A DNA stretch of 64,000 nt, taken from NCBI GenBank assembly GCA_963921825.1, contig OY997588.1:72309020-72373019 (forward strand), read 5' to 3'. Made by a program: the position numbers and the translations under genes. Below, piece after piece: positions 35,806 through 46,397 of the stretch. Within the stretch, counting starts at the first letter, position 1; the number at the start of each line of letters is the position of its first letter. Source of the DNA: Erodium maritimum. Lineage: Eukaryota; Streptophyta; Magnoliopsida; Geraniales; Geraniaceae. A model generated the notes under the pieces. It made no database searches, was not told the origin of the DNA, and saw only the letters and a program-made list of their open reading frames with translations.

Positions 35806-37476
35806 TGTTAGTCTTAGAGCCCGTAGTTCAATCCTAAATGTCCAAATGTATAAATCATCGTTAGCAATAAAATTAAAGCGGCTTTATATTACTTATGTGT
35901 TGGAGTAATATATCGATGTGTGCTCTGATCTATGCCCACCATGCGAATAGAACCATAGATCGAGATAGATCACACTCGATGGGTCCCTAGTCAACAAAGC
36001 TTCACTAGAAGCGACTAGTATGAAAGATGGCTCTTTATGGCTTACGTTCTGTTAGTCATTGGAATGGGATTCCGGAGTCTGATCATAGATATCATGTGGG
36101 ACATGATATTGGACGACCCGCCTTGAATATGTGCCATAGATTAAGTCATGAACATATTCAGTGTCGTAGCTTGTCATGTATCCTTAGACCAAGGAGTCTT
36201 TGTGATCGCTATGTAGTCAACAACTGAGTTTGACCTGAGCCTAACGTTGTCCGTAACAGGGCTTCCATAACGGCCAGGATTGGCTTGGGGACGGGCTACA
36301 TGAGTGACACGAAAGGCGGCTAAGGGATTTATCCCTCATACTAAGGTATGGGAAAGATATCGGTTCTCGGCCGCTTGATCGAGAGTGACTGAAAGAATAG
36401 CATGGCCATGCACATGATACTGGGTATCATATCTTCAGTCATCTCACATATCAAGGAACAGTGATTGAGAATAATAAGGATGACGGCTCTATGCCTTATC
36501 TCAATCAGGATATCGGAGATAAAAGGATAATGACAAGGATGACGGAAAGGTTAGAATCGACAAGGTCGATTCGTTATGCAGTGTCAGGCAATACTAAAGT
36601 CTCGTTAGTTGCCACTTAATTAGGATCAAGTAAAATGGGATTTTACGTTGATCTATTGACATGCATAAACCTAAGGGTCACACCGGAGGATGAAACTCAT
36701 TGACACATTTATGGAGAATGGCCAAAAGGGAGTTGTCTCGGGACATGACCAAAACTGGGTTTTGGGTCATGTGCTCGTACGTTAATAGGACTTTACGGAT
36801 CGAGACAAGTCTTGGGATTGATCGCGTCGGATAATGTTGGACATTTCCGGTATGGAAGGCTTGGAGGCGATGAGCGAATCACGGGACCTCGTTAGAAATG
36901 GCCACGGGCCATGTTCCAAGAGGCCCATGAAAGGCCCATGAAACCAAGGAACTAATTAATCAAGTCTTGATTAATTAGTACTAAGTAAGCAAGACAAGGA
37001 TTAAGGTGTTGGTGATTCACCACCTAACCCAATCTTGTCTTGCCATACTTGTCCTATTTACACCTTACTTGACACCATACTTGTCTCATGCCTTTAGTTG
37101 GACAAGTATGGGTTTTGTTATGTTTAAGTCATCCTTTTTCAACATAACAAACACAAGACAAGAATAGGAAACACATTTTCTCTCCCTCTTCCATGGCCAT
37201 TTCGGGTTTGGCTAGTTTCCACCTCCATTTTGTGTTCTTGAGTCCTCAAAGAGTGAGAACTACGTGGCTTTGATTCCCATGTGGATACGTAGGCGTCTTG
37301 GAGACTCAAGCCAATCATTTGTTAACCGGTGTTCTTGTTTTGGTAAGAAATAGTGCTGAATTTTTCTCTTGTGAATCCATTCTTTGTTAGTTGTTTCATG
37401 GTTTAATCGTCTCTTGGTTTTCATTGATTTTCCGCTGCGAGTTGGTTCATCTCCAACCATACCTCGAGACCCAACA
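35806..37476 (+). repeat. 3' LTR of Copia-1
   Basis: TGTTAG to CCCAACA, about 1671 bp, followed by the AAAGT duplication. It carries a variant tract near 36770-36815 (GTGCTCGTACGTTAATAGG and a changed AAGTCTTGG) that is absent from the 5' LTR but present in the Copia-3 right LTR. Confidence 0.94.
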
Positions 37477-37891
37477 AAAGTAACCCCGACAATGTCGATC
37501 ACTCCCAAATTCCCCAATTGCTCGACATTGTCAATAATGGGATCGGAAAAGCCCGATTCGCCCGAAATGGCGAATCTGCCCGGGTTTTGAAAACGCCCTT
37601 CCGGGGCTCCGAAAATTCCCGTTTTCATTTCTACGATCTTATAATAATTCAAGGGTTCCAAGGCAATCGACGGAATCAATTTCTGATACCCGAGCGATTT
37701 AATTCCGCGTTTAAAGTTTCTAACCCAAATTTCCGAATCCTCACAAATTACAAACCCTAATTCCCTATTTCTCAATACACAAAACGATAATCCCCAAGAG
37801 AATAAATCGATGCCCTTGTTACCGATCTACTCTAAAAACATCAACAACAATCGAACAAATTTCCTTTTACTTCTCGGATCATTGTTGTCTC
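37477..37891 (+). repeat. LTR-B second segment (first copy of the 415-bp duplicated block)
   Basis: Continues LTR-B after Copia-1. It begins with AAAGT and ends with GTCTC, the target sites of the two neighbouring copia insertions. It contains the telo-box-like AAACCCTAA near 37752. An apparently exact copy lies at 39580-39994. The 171-residue minus-strand ORF that spans this block and LTR sequence (37260-37775) crosses an insertion junction and is not a gene. Confidence 0.8.
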
Positions 37892-39579
37892 TGTTAGTCT
37901 TAGTGCCCGTAGTTCAATCTAAATGTCCAAATGTATATATCATCGTTAGCAATAAAATTAAAGCGGCTTTATATTACTTATGTGTTGGAGTAATATATCG
38001 ATGTGTGCTCTGATCTATGCCCACCATGCGAATAGAACCATAGATCGAGATAGATCACACTCGATGGGTCCCTAGTCAACAAAGCTTCACTAGAAGCGAC
38101 TAGTATGAAAGATGGCTCTTTATGGCTTACGTTCTGTTAGTCATTGGAATGGGATTCCGGAGTCTGATCATAGATATCATGTGGGACATGATATTGGACG
38201 ACCTGCCCTGAATATGTGCCATAGATTAAGTCATGAACATATTCAGTGTTGTAGCTTGTCATGTATACTTAGACCAAGGAGTCTTTGTGATCGCTATGTA
38301 GTCAACAACTGAGTTTAACCTGAGCCTAACGTTGTCCGTAACAGGGTTTCCATAATGGCCAGGATTGGCTTGGGGACGGGCTACATGAGTGACACGAAAG
38401 GCGGCTAAGGCATTTATCCCTCATACTGAGGTATGGGAAAGATATCGGTTCTCGGCCGCTTGATCGAGAGTGACTGAAAGCATAGCATGGCCATGCACAT
38501 GATACTGGGTATCATATCTTCAGTCATCTCACATATCAAGGAACGGTGATTGAGAATAATAAGGATGACGGCTCTATGCCTTATCTCAATCAGGATATCG
38601 GAGATAAAAGGATAATGACAGGGACGACGGAAAGGTTAGAATCGACAGGGTCGATTCGCTATGCAGTGTCAGGCAATACTGAAGTCTCGTTAGTTGCCAC
38701 TTAAATAGGATCAAGTAAAATGGGATTTTACGTTGATCTATTGACATGCATAAACCTAAGGGTCACACCGGAGGATGGAACTCATTGACACATTTATGGA
38801 GAATGGCCAAAAGGGAGTTGTCTCGGGATATGACCAAAACTGGGTTTTGGGTCATGTGCCCGTAAGTGAATAGGACTTTACGGATCGAGACAAGGCTTGG
38901 AGTCTTGGGATTGATCGCGTCGGATAATGTTGGACATTTCCGGTATGGAAGGCTTGGAGGCGATGAGCGAATCACGGGACCTCGTTGGAAATGGCCACGG
39001 GCCATGTTCCAAGAGGCCCATGAAAGGCCCATGCAACCAAGGCCCATGGAACTAATTAATCAAGTCTTGATTAATTAGTACTAAGTAAGCAAGACAAAGA
39101 TTAAGGTGTTGGTGATTCACCACCTAACCCAATCTTGTCTTGCCATACTTTGTCCTATTTACACCTTACTTGACACCATACTTGTCCCATTCCTTTAGTT
39201 GGAAAAGTATGGGTTTTTTTTTATGTTTAAGTCATCTTTCTTCAACATAACAAACACAAGACAAGAATAGGAAACACATTTTCTCTCCCTCTTCCATGGC
39301 CATTTCGGGTTTGGCTAGTTTCCACCTCCATTTTTGTGTTCTTGAGTCCTCAAAGAGAAGAACTACGTGGCTTTGATTCCCATGTGGATACGTAGGCGTC
39401 TTGGAGACTCAAGCCAATCATTCGTTAACCGGTGTTCTTGTTTTGGTAAGAAATAGTGCTGAATTTTTCTCTTGTGAATCCATTCTTTGTTAGTTGTTTC
39501 ATGGTTTAATCGTCTCTTGGTTTTCATTGATTTTCCGCTGCGAGTTGGTTCATCTCCAACCATACCTCGAGACCCAACA
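37892..39579 (+). repeat. Copia LTR, middle of a tandem series, chimeric
   Basis: 1688 bp. Through most of its length it matches the LTR at 39995-41681, including shared private variants (CAATCTAAATG near its start, CATCTTTCTTCAAC near 39230). Its last about 20 bases before CCTCGAG match the Copia-1 3' LTR (CTCCAACCATACC) rather than its neighbour (TTTCAACCCTACC), and it is followed by the AAAGT flank of Copia-1. This is the pattern left by unequal recombination between the other two LTRs. Confidence 0.88.
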
Positions 39580-39994
39580 AAAGTAACCCCGACAATGTCG
39601 ATCACTCCCAAATTCCCCAATTGCTCGACATTGTCAATAATGGGATCGGAAAAGCCCGATTCGCCCGAAATGGCGAATCTGCCCGGGTTTTGAAAACGCC
39701 CTTCCGGGGCTCCGAAAATTCCCGTTTTCATTTCTACGATCTTATAATAATTCAAGGGTTCCAAGGCAATCGACGGAATCAATTTCTGATACCCGAGCGA
39801 TTTAATTCCGCGTTTAAAGTTTCTAACCCAAATTTCCGAATCCTCACAAATTACAAACCCTAATTCCCTATTTCTCAATACACAAAACGATAATCCCCAA
39901 GAGAATAAATCGATGCCCTTGTTACCGATCTACTCTAAAAACATCAACAACAATCGAACAAATTTCCTTTTACTTCTCGGATCATTGTTGTCTC
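39580..39994 (+). repeat. Second copy of the 415-bp LTR-B block
   Basis: Appears identical to 37477-37891, from AAAGT to GTCTC. Together with 37892-39579 it forms a duplicated unit of about 2103 bp. Confidence 0.9.
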
Positions 39995-41681
39995 TGTTAG
40001 TCTTAGTGCCCGTAGTTCAATCTAAATGTCCAAATGTATATATCATCGTTAGCAATAAAATTAAAGCGGCTTTATATTACTTATGTGTTGGAGTAATATA
40101 TCGATGTGTGCTCTGATCTATGCCCACCATGCGAATAGAACCATAGATCGAGATAGATCACACTCGATGGGTCCCTAGTCAACAAAGCTTCACTAGAAGC
40201 GACTAGTATGAAAGATGGCTCTTTATGGCTTACGTTCTGTTAGTCATTGGAATGGGATTCCGGAGTCTGATCATAGATATCATGTGGGACATGATATTGG
40301 ACGACCTGCCCTGAATATGTGCCATAGATTAAGTCATGAACATATTCAGTGTTGTAGCTTGTCATGTATACTTAGACCAAGGAGTCTTTGTGATCGCTAT
40401 GTAGTCAACAACTGAGTTTAACCTGAGCCTAACGTTGTCCGTAACAGGGTTTCCATAATGGCCAGGATTGGCTTGGGGACGGGCTACATGAGTGACACGA
40501 AAGGCGGCTAAGGCATTTATCCCTCATACTGAGGTATGGGAAAGATATCGGTTCTCGGCCGCTTGATCGAGAGTGACTGAAAGCATAGCATGGCCATGCA
40601 CATGATACTGGGTATCATATCTTCAGTCATCTCACATATCAAGGAACGGTGATTGAGAATAATAAGGATGACGGCTCTATGCCTTATCTCAATCAGGATA
40701 TCGGAGATAAAAGGATAATGACAGGGACGACGGAAAGGTTAGAATCGACAGGGTCGATTCGCTATGCAGTGTCAGGCAATACTGAAGTCTCGTTAGTTGC
40801 CACTTAAATAGGATCAAGTAAAATGGGATTTTACGTTGATCTATTGACATGCATAAACCTAAGGGTCACACCGGAGGATGGAACTCATTGACACATTTAT
40901 GGAGAATGGCCAAAAGGGAGTTGTCTCGGGATATGACCAAAACTGGGTTTTGGGTCATGTGCCCGTAAGTGAATAGGACTTTACGGATCGAGACAAGGCT
41001 TGGAGTCTTGGGATTGATCGCGTCGGATAATGTTGGACATTTCCGGTATGGAAGGCTTGGAGGCGATGAGCGAATCACGGGACCTCGTTGGAAATGGCCA
41101 CGGGCCATGTTCCAAGAGGCCCATGAAAGGCCCATGCAACCAAGGCCCATGGAACTAATTAATCAAGTCTTGATTAATTAGTACTAAGTAAGCAAGACAA
41201 AGATTAAGGTGTTGGTGATTCACCACCTAACCCAATCTTGTCTTGCCATACTTTGTCCTATTTACACCTTACTTGACACCATACTTGTCCCATTCCTTTA
41301 GTTGGAAAAGTATGGGTTTTTTTTTATGTTTAAGTCATCTTTCTTCAACATAACAAACACAAGACAAGAATAGGAAACACATTTTCTCTCCCTCTTCCAT
41401 GGCCATTTCGGGTTTGGCTAGTTTCCACCTCCATTTTTGTGTTCTTGAGTCCTCAAAGAGAAGAACTACGTGGCTTTGATTCCCATGTGGATACGTAGGC
41501 GTCTTGGAGACTCAAGCCAATCATTCGTTAACCGGTGTTCTTGTTTTGGTAAGAAATAGTGCTGAATTTTTCTCTTGTGAATCCATTCTTTGTTAGTTGT
41601 TTCATGGTTTAATCGTCTCTTGGTTTTCATTGATTTTCCGCTGCGAGTTGGTTCATTTCAACCCTACCTCGAGACCCAACA
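39995..41681 (+). repeat. Copia LTR, right end of the tandem series (original solo LTR)
   Basis: About 1687 bp, TGTTAG to CCCAACA. It is followed by GTCTC (41682-41686), which also precedes the middle LTR (37887-37891) and this LTR (39990-39994). So before duplication this was a solo LTR with target duplication GTCTC in LTR-B. Confidence 0.9.
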
Positions 41682-42600
41682 GTCTCTCCTACCTAACTGC
41701 TCCAGCTCAATTAATCAGTGAATCTATATACCCTTTTGATGTTGCTCTTATCCCATAAGCAACAAAGATCATTTAATGCTCATAAGCAACAGAAAAGAAA
41801 AGCAAAGCCACTTGTTTTGCTTCTGCTTCATTAAATGATCCAAAGGTTAGACTTTACTGAGCATAAAAAGAAGAAGGAACACATATGGGTACACATCACA
41901 ATCTATAGCTCAAGATCACCTTACCTTACCAAGACCAAGCACCAAATCTCTTGTTGCGTACACGATTCAGCCGCGCCACCCAAGACAAGGAGCCATCCAA
42001 TTTCCTTTCCTTTCTGTCCCAGTCATGCCGCACACAAGCTCCTTCTCTATCTAAGTCACTCAAACCCTAATGTTTACTATTTGTACCCATACAAGCCAAA
42101 AAGAGAAAAGGGTTTAAGTCACAAGTGGGCCTAAAATAGATTCTTGTGGACTTAAGAGATGGGATTTGATCATGGCCCAAATTAAAAGTGTTGGGCTTGA
42201 ATTTTTGAACCAAACTCTACAATAGATATTGTTCAGTCAGATTTGCCAAAATCGGACGTCTCGGGCCCCGAACGGACCCATTTTCCAAGAAATTACGAAA
42301 CTTCACGGGATACAAGGAAATGGCTCAACTAAGACCGATTTGACGACGGATAAGCTTTTTGGATCCAAAACGGTCCTCGAATGGACCAAAACGTCGATCG
42401 GTTGACTTTTTCAGCGAAAAGTCAAAATTTCCCAAATTGATCAGAAAGTTTCCCCGAGTCCCCCGAAACTCACTTCGGTCGATATATCAGGGTCAACTTA
42501 CGTCCGGTATGACCCTCAGAGTCAATTTTTGGGTTTAATTAAGTGCCTGACCAAATTTTTTAAATTTTCCTGTTTTTCGCAGGTTTGACTAGCGTTGACC
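41682..42600 (+). repeat. LTR-B third segment, ending in a promoter-like or leader region
   Basis: Continues the interrupted chromovirus-type LTR after the GTCTC duplication. It holds a hairpin with 12-bp perfect arms (41767-41778 and 41829-41840), an AAACCCTAA telo-box-like motif near 42062, and GTCGATCGGTTGACTTTTTC-like repeats of GTTGAC/GGTC sequence. I see no gene. The right limit is uncertain because I could not find a matching target duplication. Confidence 0.5.
41767..41840. other. Stem-loop with 12-bp perfect arms
   Basis: GATCATTTAATG at the left and CATTAAATGATC at the right, with a 50-base loop rich in AAAAG and CTTCTG. It could be a remnant of a small inverted-repeat element or an RNA hairpin. 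No second copy in the window. Confidence 0.6.
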
Positions 42601-42828
42601 GGGAGTGGTTATTACAATATACAAGATGCAGATGCACCCGCTCACTGCGGGTGGCCAAGAGGGAGGTCAGAGGGCTGGACAGGAGGGAGGTCAGAGGGCT
42701 GGCCAGACTGCTCAGACCGGACACTACCCCATTAGTCAGACCTCATGCGGGTCTGGATCCAGTCAACAGTCATAGGCAAGGTGGAAAAGGGCTCAAGAGT
42801 AGAGTCCACCGTGTCGAATCGGGTGTGA
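42600..42828 (-). pseudogene. Athila-like element: end of the env-like ORF and short tandem G-rich DNA
   Basis: The minus-strand reading frame in 42732-42828 (FDTVDSTLEPFSTLPMTVDW) has the composition of the env-like ORF tail, and its right edge carries TGTGA, the target duplication of the solo LTR that follows. To its left lies a short repeat with GAGGGAGGTCAGAGGGCTGG in about two copies (42660-42705). The copy is interrupted here by the solo LTR. Confidence 0.65.
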
Positions 42829-44515
42829 TGTTGGGTCTCGAGGTAGGGTTGGAGATGAACAACTCGCAGCGGAAAATCAATGAAAACCAAGAGACGATTA
42901 AACCATGAAACAACTAACAAAGAATGGATTCACAAGAGAAAAATTCAGCACTATTTATTACCAAAACAAGAACACCGGTTAACAAATGATTGGCTTGAGT
43001 CTGTAAGACGCCTACGTATCCACATGGGAATCAAAGCCACGTAGTTCTTCTCTTTGAGGACTCAAGAACACAAAAATGGAGGTGGGAACTTGCCAAACCC
43101 GAAATTGCAAGGGAAGGGGGAGAGAAGTTGTGTTTCCTATTCTTGTCTTGTGTTTTTTATGTTGAAAAAAGATGACTTAAACATAACAAAACCCATACTT
43201 GTCCAACTAAAGGCATGGGACAAGCATGATGACAAGTAAGGTGTAAATAGGACAAAGTATGGCAAGACAAGATTGGGTTAGGTGGTGAATCACCAACACC
43301 TTAATCCTTGTCTTGCTTACTTAGTACCAATTAATCAAGACTTGATTAATTAGTTCCATGGGCCTTGGTTGCATGGGCCTTTCATGGGCCTCTTGGAACA
43401 TGGCCCGTGGCCATTTCCAACGAGGTCCCGTGATTCGCTCATCGCCTCCAAGCCTTCCATACCGGAAATGTCCAACATTATCCGACGCGATCAATCCCAA
43501 GACTCCAAGCCTTGTCTCGATCCGTAAAGTCCTATTCACTTACGGGCACATGACCCAAAACCCGGTTTTGATCATGTCCCGAGACAACTCCCTTTTTGGC
43601 CATTCTGCATAAATGTGTCAATGAGTTTCATCCTTCGGTGTGACCCTTAGGTTTATGCATGTCAATAGATCAACGTAAAATCCCATTTTACTTGATCCTA
43701 GTTAAGTGGCAACTAACGAGACTGTAGTATTGCCTGACAATGCATAACGAATCGACCCTGTCGATTCTAACCTTTCCGTCGTCCCTGTCATTATCCTTTT
43801 ATCTCCGATATCCTGATTGAGATAAGGCATAGAGCCGTCATCCTTATTATTCTCAATCACTGTTCCTTGATATATGAGATGACTGAATATATGATACCCA
43901 GTATCATGTGCATGGCCATGCTATTCTTTCAGTCACTCTCGATCAAGCGGCCGAGAACTGATATCTTTCTCATACCTCAGTAAGAGGGATAAATCCTTTT
44001 GCCGTCTTTCGTGTCACTCATGTAGCCCGTCCCCAAGCCAATCCTGGCCGTTATGGAAGCCCTGTTACGGACAACGTTAGGCTCAGGTCAAACTCAGTTG
44101 TTGACTACATAGCGATCACAAAGACTCCTTGGTCTAAGGATACATGACAAGCTACGACAATGAATATGTTCATGACTTGATCTATGGCACATATTCATGT
44201 CGGGTCGTCCAATATCATGTCCCACATGCTATCTATGATCAGACTCCGGAATCCCATTCCAATGACTAACAAAACGTAAGCCATAAAGAGCCATCTTTCA
44301 TACTAGTCGCTTCTAGTGAAGCTTTGTTGACTAGGGACCCATCGAGTGTGATCTATCTCGATCTATGGTTCTATTCGCATTGTGGGCATAGATTAGAGCA
44401 CACATCGATGTATTACTGCAACACATAAGTAATATAAAGCCGCTTTAATTTTATTGCTAACGATGATATATACATTTGGACATTTAGGATTGAACTATGG
44501 ACACTAAGACTAACA
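42829..44515 (-). repeat. Solo copia LTR (minus) in the Athila env-like ORF
   Basis: TGTTGGGTCTCG to CTAAGACTAACA, about 1687 bp, with target duplication TGTGA at 42824-42828 and 44516-44520. More scattered differences from the family than the young copies, so an older insertion. Solo LTRs form when the two LTRs of an element recombine. Confidence 0.93.
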
Positions 44516-45632
44516 TGTGAACCCTGTCAAACTGAGTATCCATCCCACCAAATCGGTTCTCGACCCCGTCGAACCGAGTAGATATACCCTGAAATTGGGT
44601 AGTATACTCAACATGGCGGGTTTCCTGTCTTTGGAAACCCGTGCGCATCTCCTCCTGAAGAGCAGTGATCTGGGCCGACAGGGCCGCATACCTAGGATCT
44701 CCTTCACCCTCGTCCCCTCTGGGCTCGGGGCCTGCTGTGCGCATGTCGGCATCCTTAAAAACTTCCCGGCCGAAATAGATGGATTTAAACATCGTGTGGG
44801 CTTCCTGCGGGTTGTCCCAAACCCCAAAATATTGGGCTAATTGTGTGGCGATCGCCGCACAACTAATCCTCCCAGTAGCCCGTGTAGCATGCTGTTCCAA
44901 GTGTTCCATAAGGAGCTTCTCAAAGGGGGCTTGAATTCCCTTTTCAAAACAGTGAAGAAGCCGAACTTCCCTATGGTTCACGATGTGTAAGTTATCACTC
45001 CGTGTAAAAAGAGTGTAACTCAACACCCTATGCATGTACTTAAGCATAACGGATTTGAGGTTCTTAGCTAGGGGGCTCGAGGTCAGAGGTGTGTTGGGCT
45101 CACTAATCTCAGCCCAAGCATCCTCAATTAGGCAATAGTTAGGATAACCCCCTTCAATAGGAGCGAACCCGCAGGCTTCTTGAAATTCAGATATGGGGAG
45201 TTTAAATACTCGCGCACACAATCTAAATTTCACATATTTGTCACTAAAGATTGGCCGACCAAATGATGTGAGAAACTCAATTGTGAGTTTCTCGTAATGC
45301 CGGGGTTCCCAACCCCATAGCCTCGACCATCCAAAGTCATTCAGGCGTGCCTTGAACTCATCAGCAAAACCCAAAGTTCGTGTGACGAACTTGGTATCCA
45401 AGAAACGATTTTGCATCATTCCTCGTCTCAGGTTTTTTTCAAGGACCTTAATCTCCAATTCATGAGCAAAAATGAGGCACGGGTTATTGGGAGTACCTAT
45501 GTCCGAGTCCGGAGGAATCTGAGGTTGCTGATCCGCCCTGTTCGAAGTAGAGCTCGTGCCCGGATGAAGAATTTGTAACGGTTGAGGCTGCGATCTCGAT
45601 GCTTCTCCTTTCCGCTTCTTAGTAGGCGCCAT
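44516..45632 (-). pseudogene. Athila env-like ORF (ORF behind pol), main piece
   Basis: Long open reading frame starting MAPTKKRKGEASRS (a basic, nuclear-signal-like start). The central part (FKARLNDFGWSRLWGW, YEKLTIEFLTSF, KYVKFRLCARVFKLPISEFQ) resembles the putative plant transposon protein or ATHILA ORF family found downstream of pol in Athila elements. The last about 60 residues show heptad-like FxGxxxRFDGVENRFGGM repeats, suggesting a coiled coil. No clear signal peptide or membrane helix is visible, so a true envelope role is not supported. It is on the same strand as pol, about 940 bp behind it. It is cut off at 44516 by the solo LTR. Confidence 0.75.
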
Positions 45633-45639
45633 TTTTCAG

Positions 45640-45783
45640 CCACGGAGGTGATCACGGATCCATGAGTCGGTCCGTGACGGCGAGCTGGTCGGAACCGTGA
45701 GAAGGCCCGCGACGGAGCACAGGCCGGAGCCGTGACGCTGTCCGTGACGCTGTCCGTGACGGCTTACAAGCCGGAGCCGTGAT
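45640..45783. repeat. Palindromic CCGTGACGG cluster (array 2)
   Basis: Repeated TCACGGATCCATGA-, GTCCGTGACGGC-, GGAGCCGTGACG-type words just upstream of the env-like start codon. More degenerate than the clusters in the LTRs. Confidence 0.7.
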
Positions 45784-46262
45784 GCGTTTCAGCCCGGAGC
45801 TCTGTTGCTGTCCGCCGATAAGAAATCCGGCGGTCCTTCCCGTGAATGCCGGCGTCCGAGGTCCAGCCCGAAGCTCGTGGTGAGGAGGGTTATGGGGGTC
45901 GATGGTGAAGATGAAGAGGGAAAAAACGGTTTTTTTGGTTTGTGGGTGGTTGTGTGGTGCGTGAAGGTAGAGAGGGGGGGAGATGATGGAGGTCGGAGAA
46001 GGATGAAGTTGAAGAAGAAGATGAATGAGGGTGGAGGCGTGAAGGTGAAGAGGAAGTGAAGAAGAAGACGTAGTTAGGGTTTTAGAAGGATAAGGTGGGT
46101 CGGGTGGGCTTGGGTTAGCTGGGCTTCGGACCGGGCCTGATCGAGTGGGTTGGGTGAGTGGGCCGGACGGGCTGGGTCAAGTTGAATGGTTGGGCTTCGG
46201 ACCGGGCCTGATTGACTGGGCCGCCGGGCCTGCTCCATTCTTTTTTTTTCTTCTCTTCGCGC

Positions 46263-46397
46263 GGTCACGGAGCCGTGACTGTACCCGTGACGGCTACCCT
46301 CACGGAGCCGTGATGAAGCTCCCATTTTACTATTTTTGCTCTGCTTCGTCAAGGAGCCGTGAAGGCCTCCCTGACGGTGGCCCTCACGGATCCGTCC
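46263..46397. repeat. Palindromic TCACGGAGCCGTGA cluster (array 3)
   Basis: Includes GGTCACGGAGCCGTGACTG, CCTCACGGAGCCGTGATG and CCCTCACGGATCCGTCC. Near the end of the Athila pol, on the far side of the TGGGCY cluster. Confidence 0.75.

Larger units (their letters stand above)
4639..37476 (+). mobile_element. Copia-1: Ty1/copia retrotransposon carrying three nested relatives
   Basis: Bounded by LTRs 4639-6324 and 35806-37476 and by the target duplication AAAGT (4634-4638 and 37477-37481). Its own DNA is 4639-6636, 15099-17628, about 25154-26518 and 34970-37476; the rest is Copia-2, Copia-3 and Copia-4. Order of parts: LTR, initiator-Met PBS, long leader, gag, integrase, RT, RNase H, polypurine tract, LTR. 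Its two LTRs show a dozen or more differences by eye (about one percent), so it is older than the copies inside it, as nesting demands. Coding regions are broken in many places. Confidence 0.9.

Noticed and set aside
37260-37775. 171-residue minus-strand ORF, duplicated at 39363-39878
   Set aside because: It crosses the junction of a copia LTR and LTR-B, so it did not exist before the insertion, and its second copy comes from the local duplication.
37892-41681. Small non-autonomous LTR element (LTR-415 bp-LTR)
   Set aside because: The inner 415 bp is identical to the left flank and lacks PBS and polypurine tract; unequal recombination explains it better.
44516-45632. True envelope glycoprotein gene
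   Set aside because: No signal peptide, membrane helix or glycoprotein hallmarks seen; the name env-like only marks its position behind pol.
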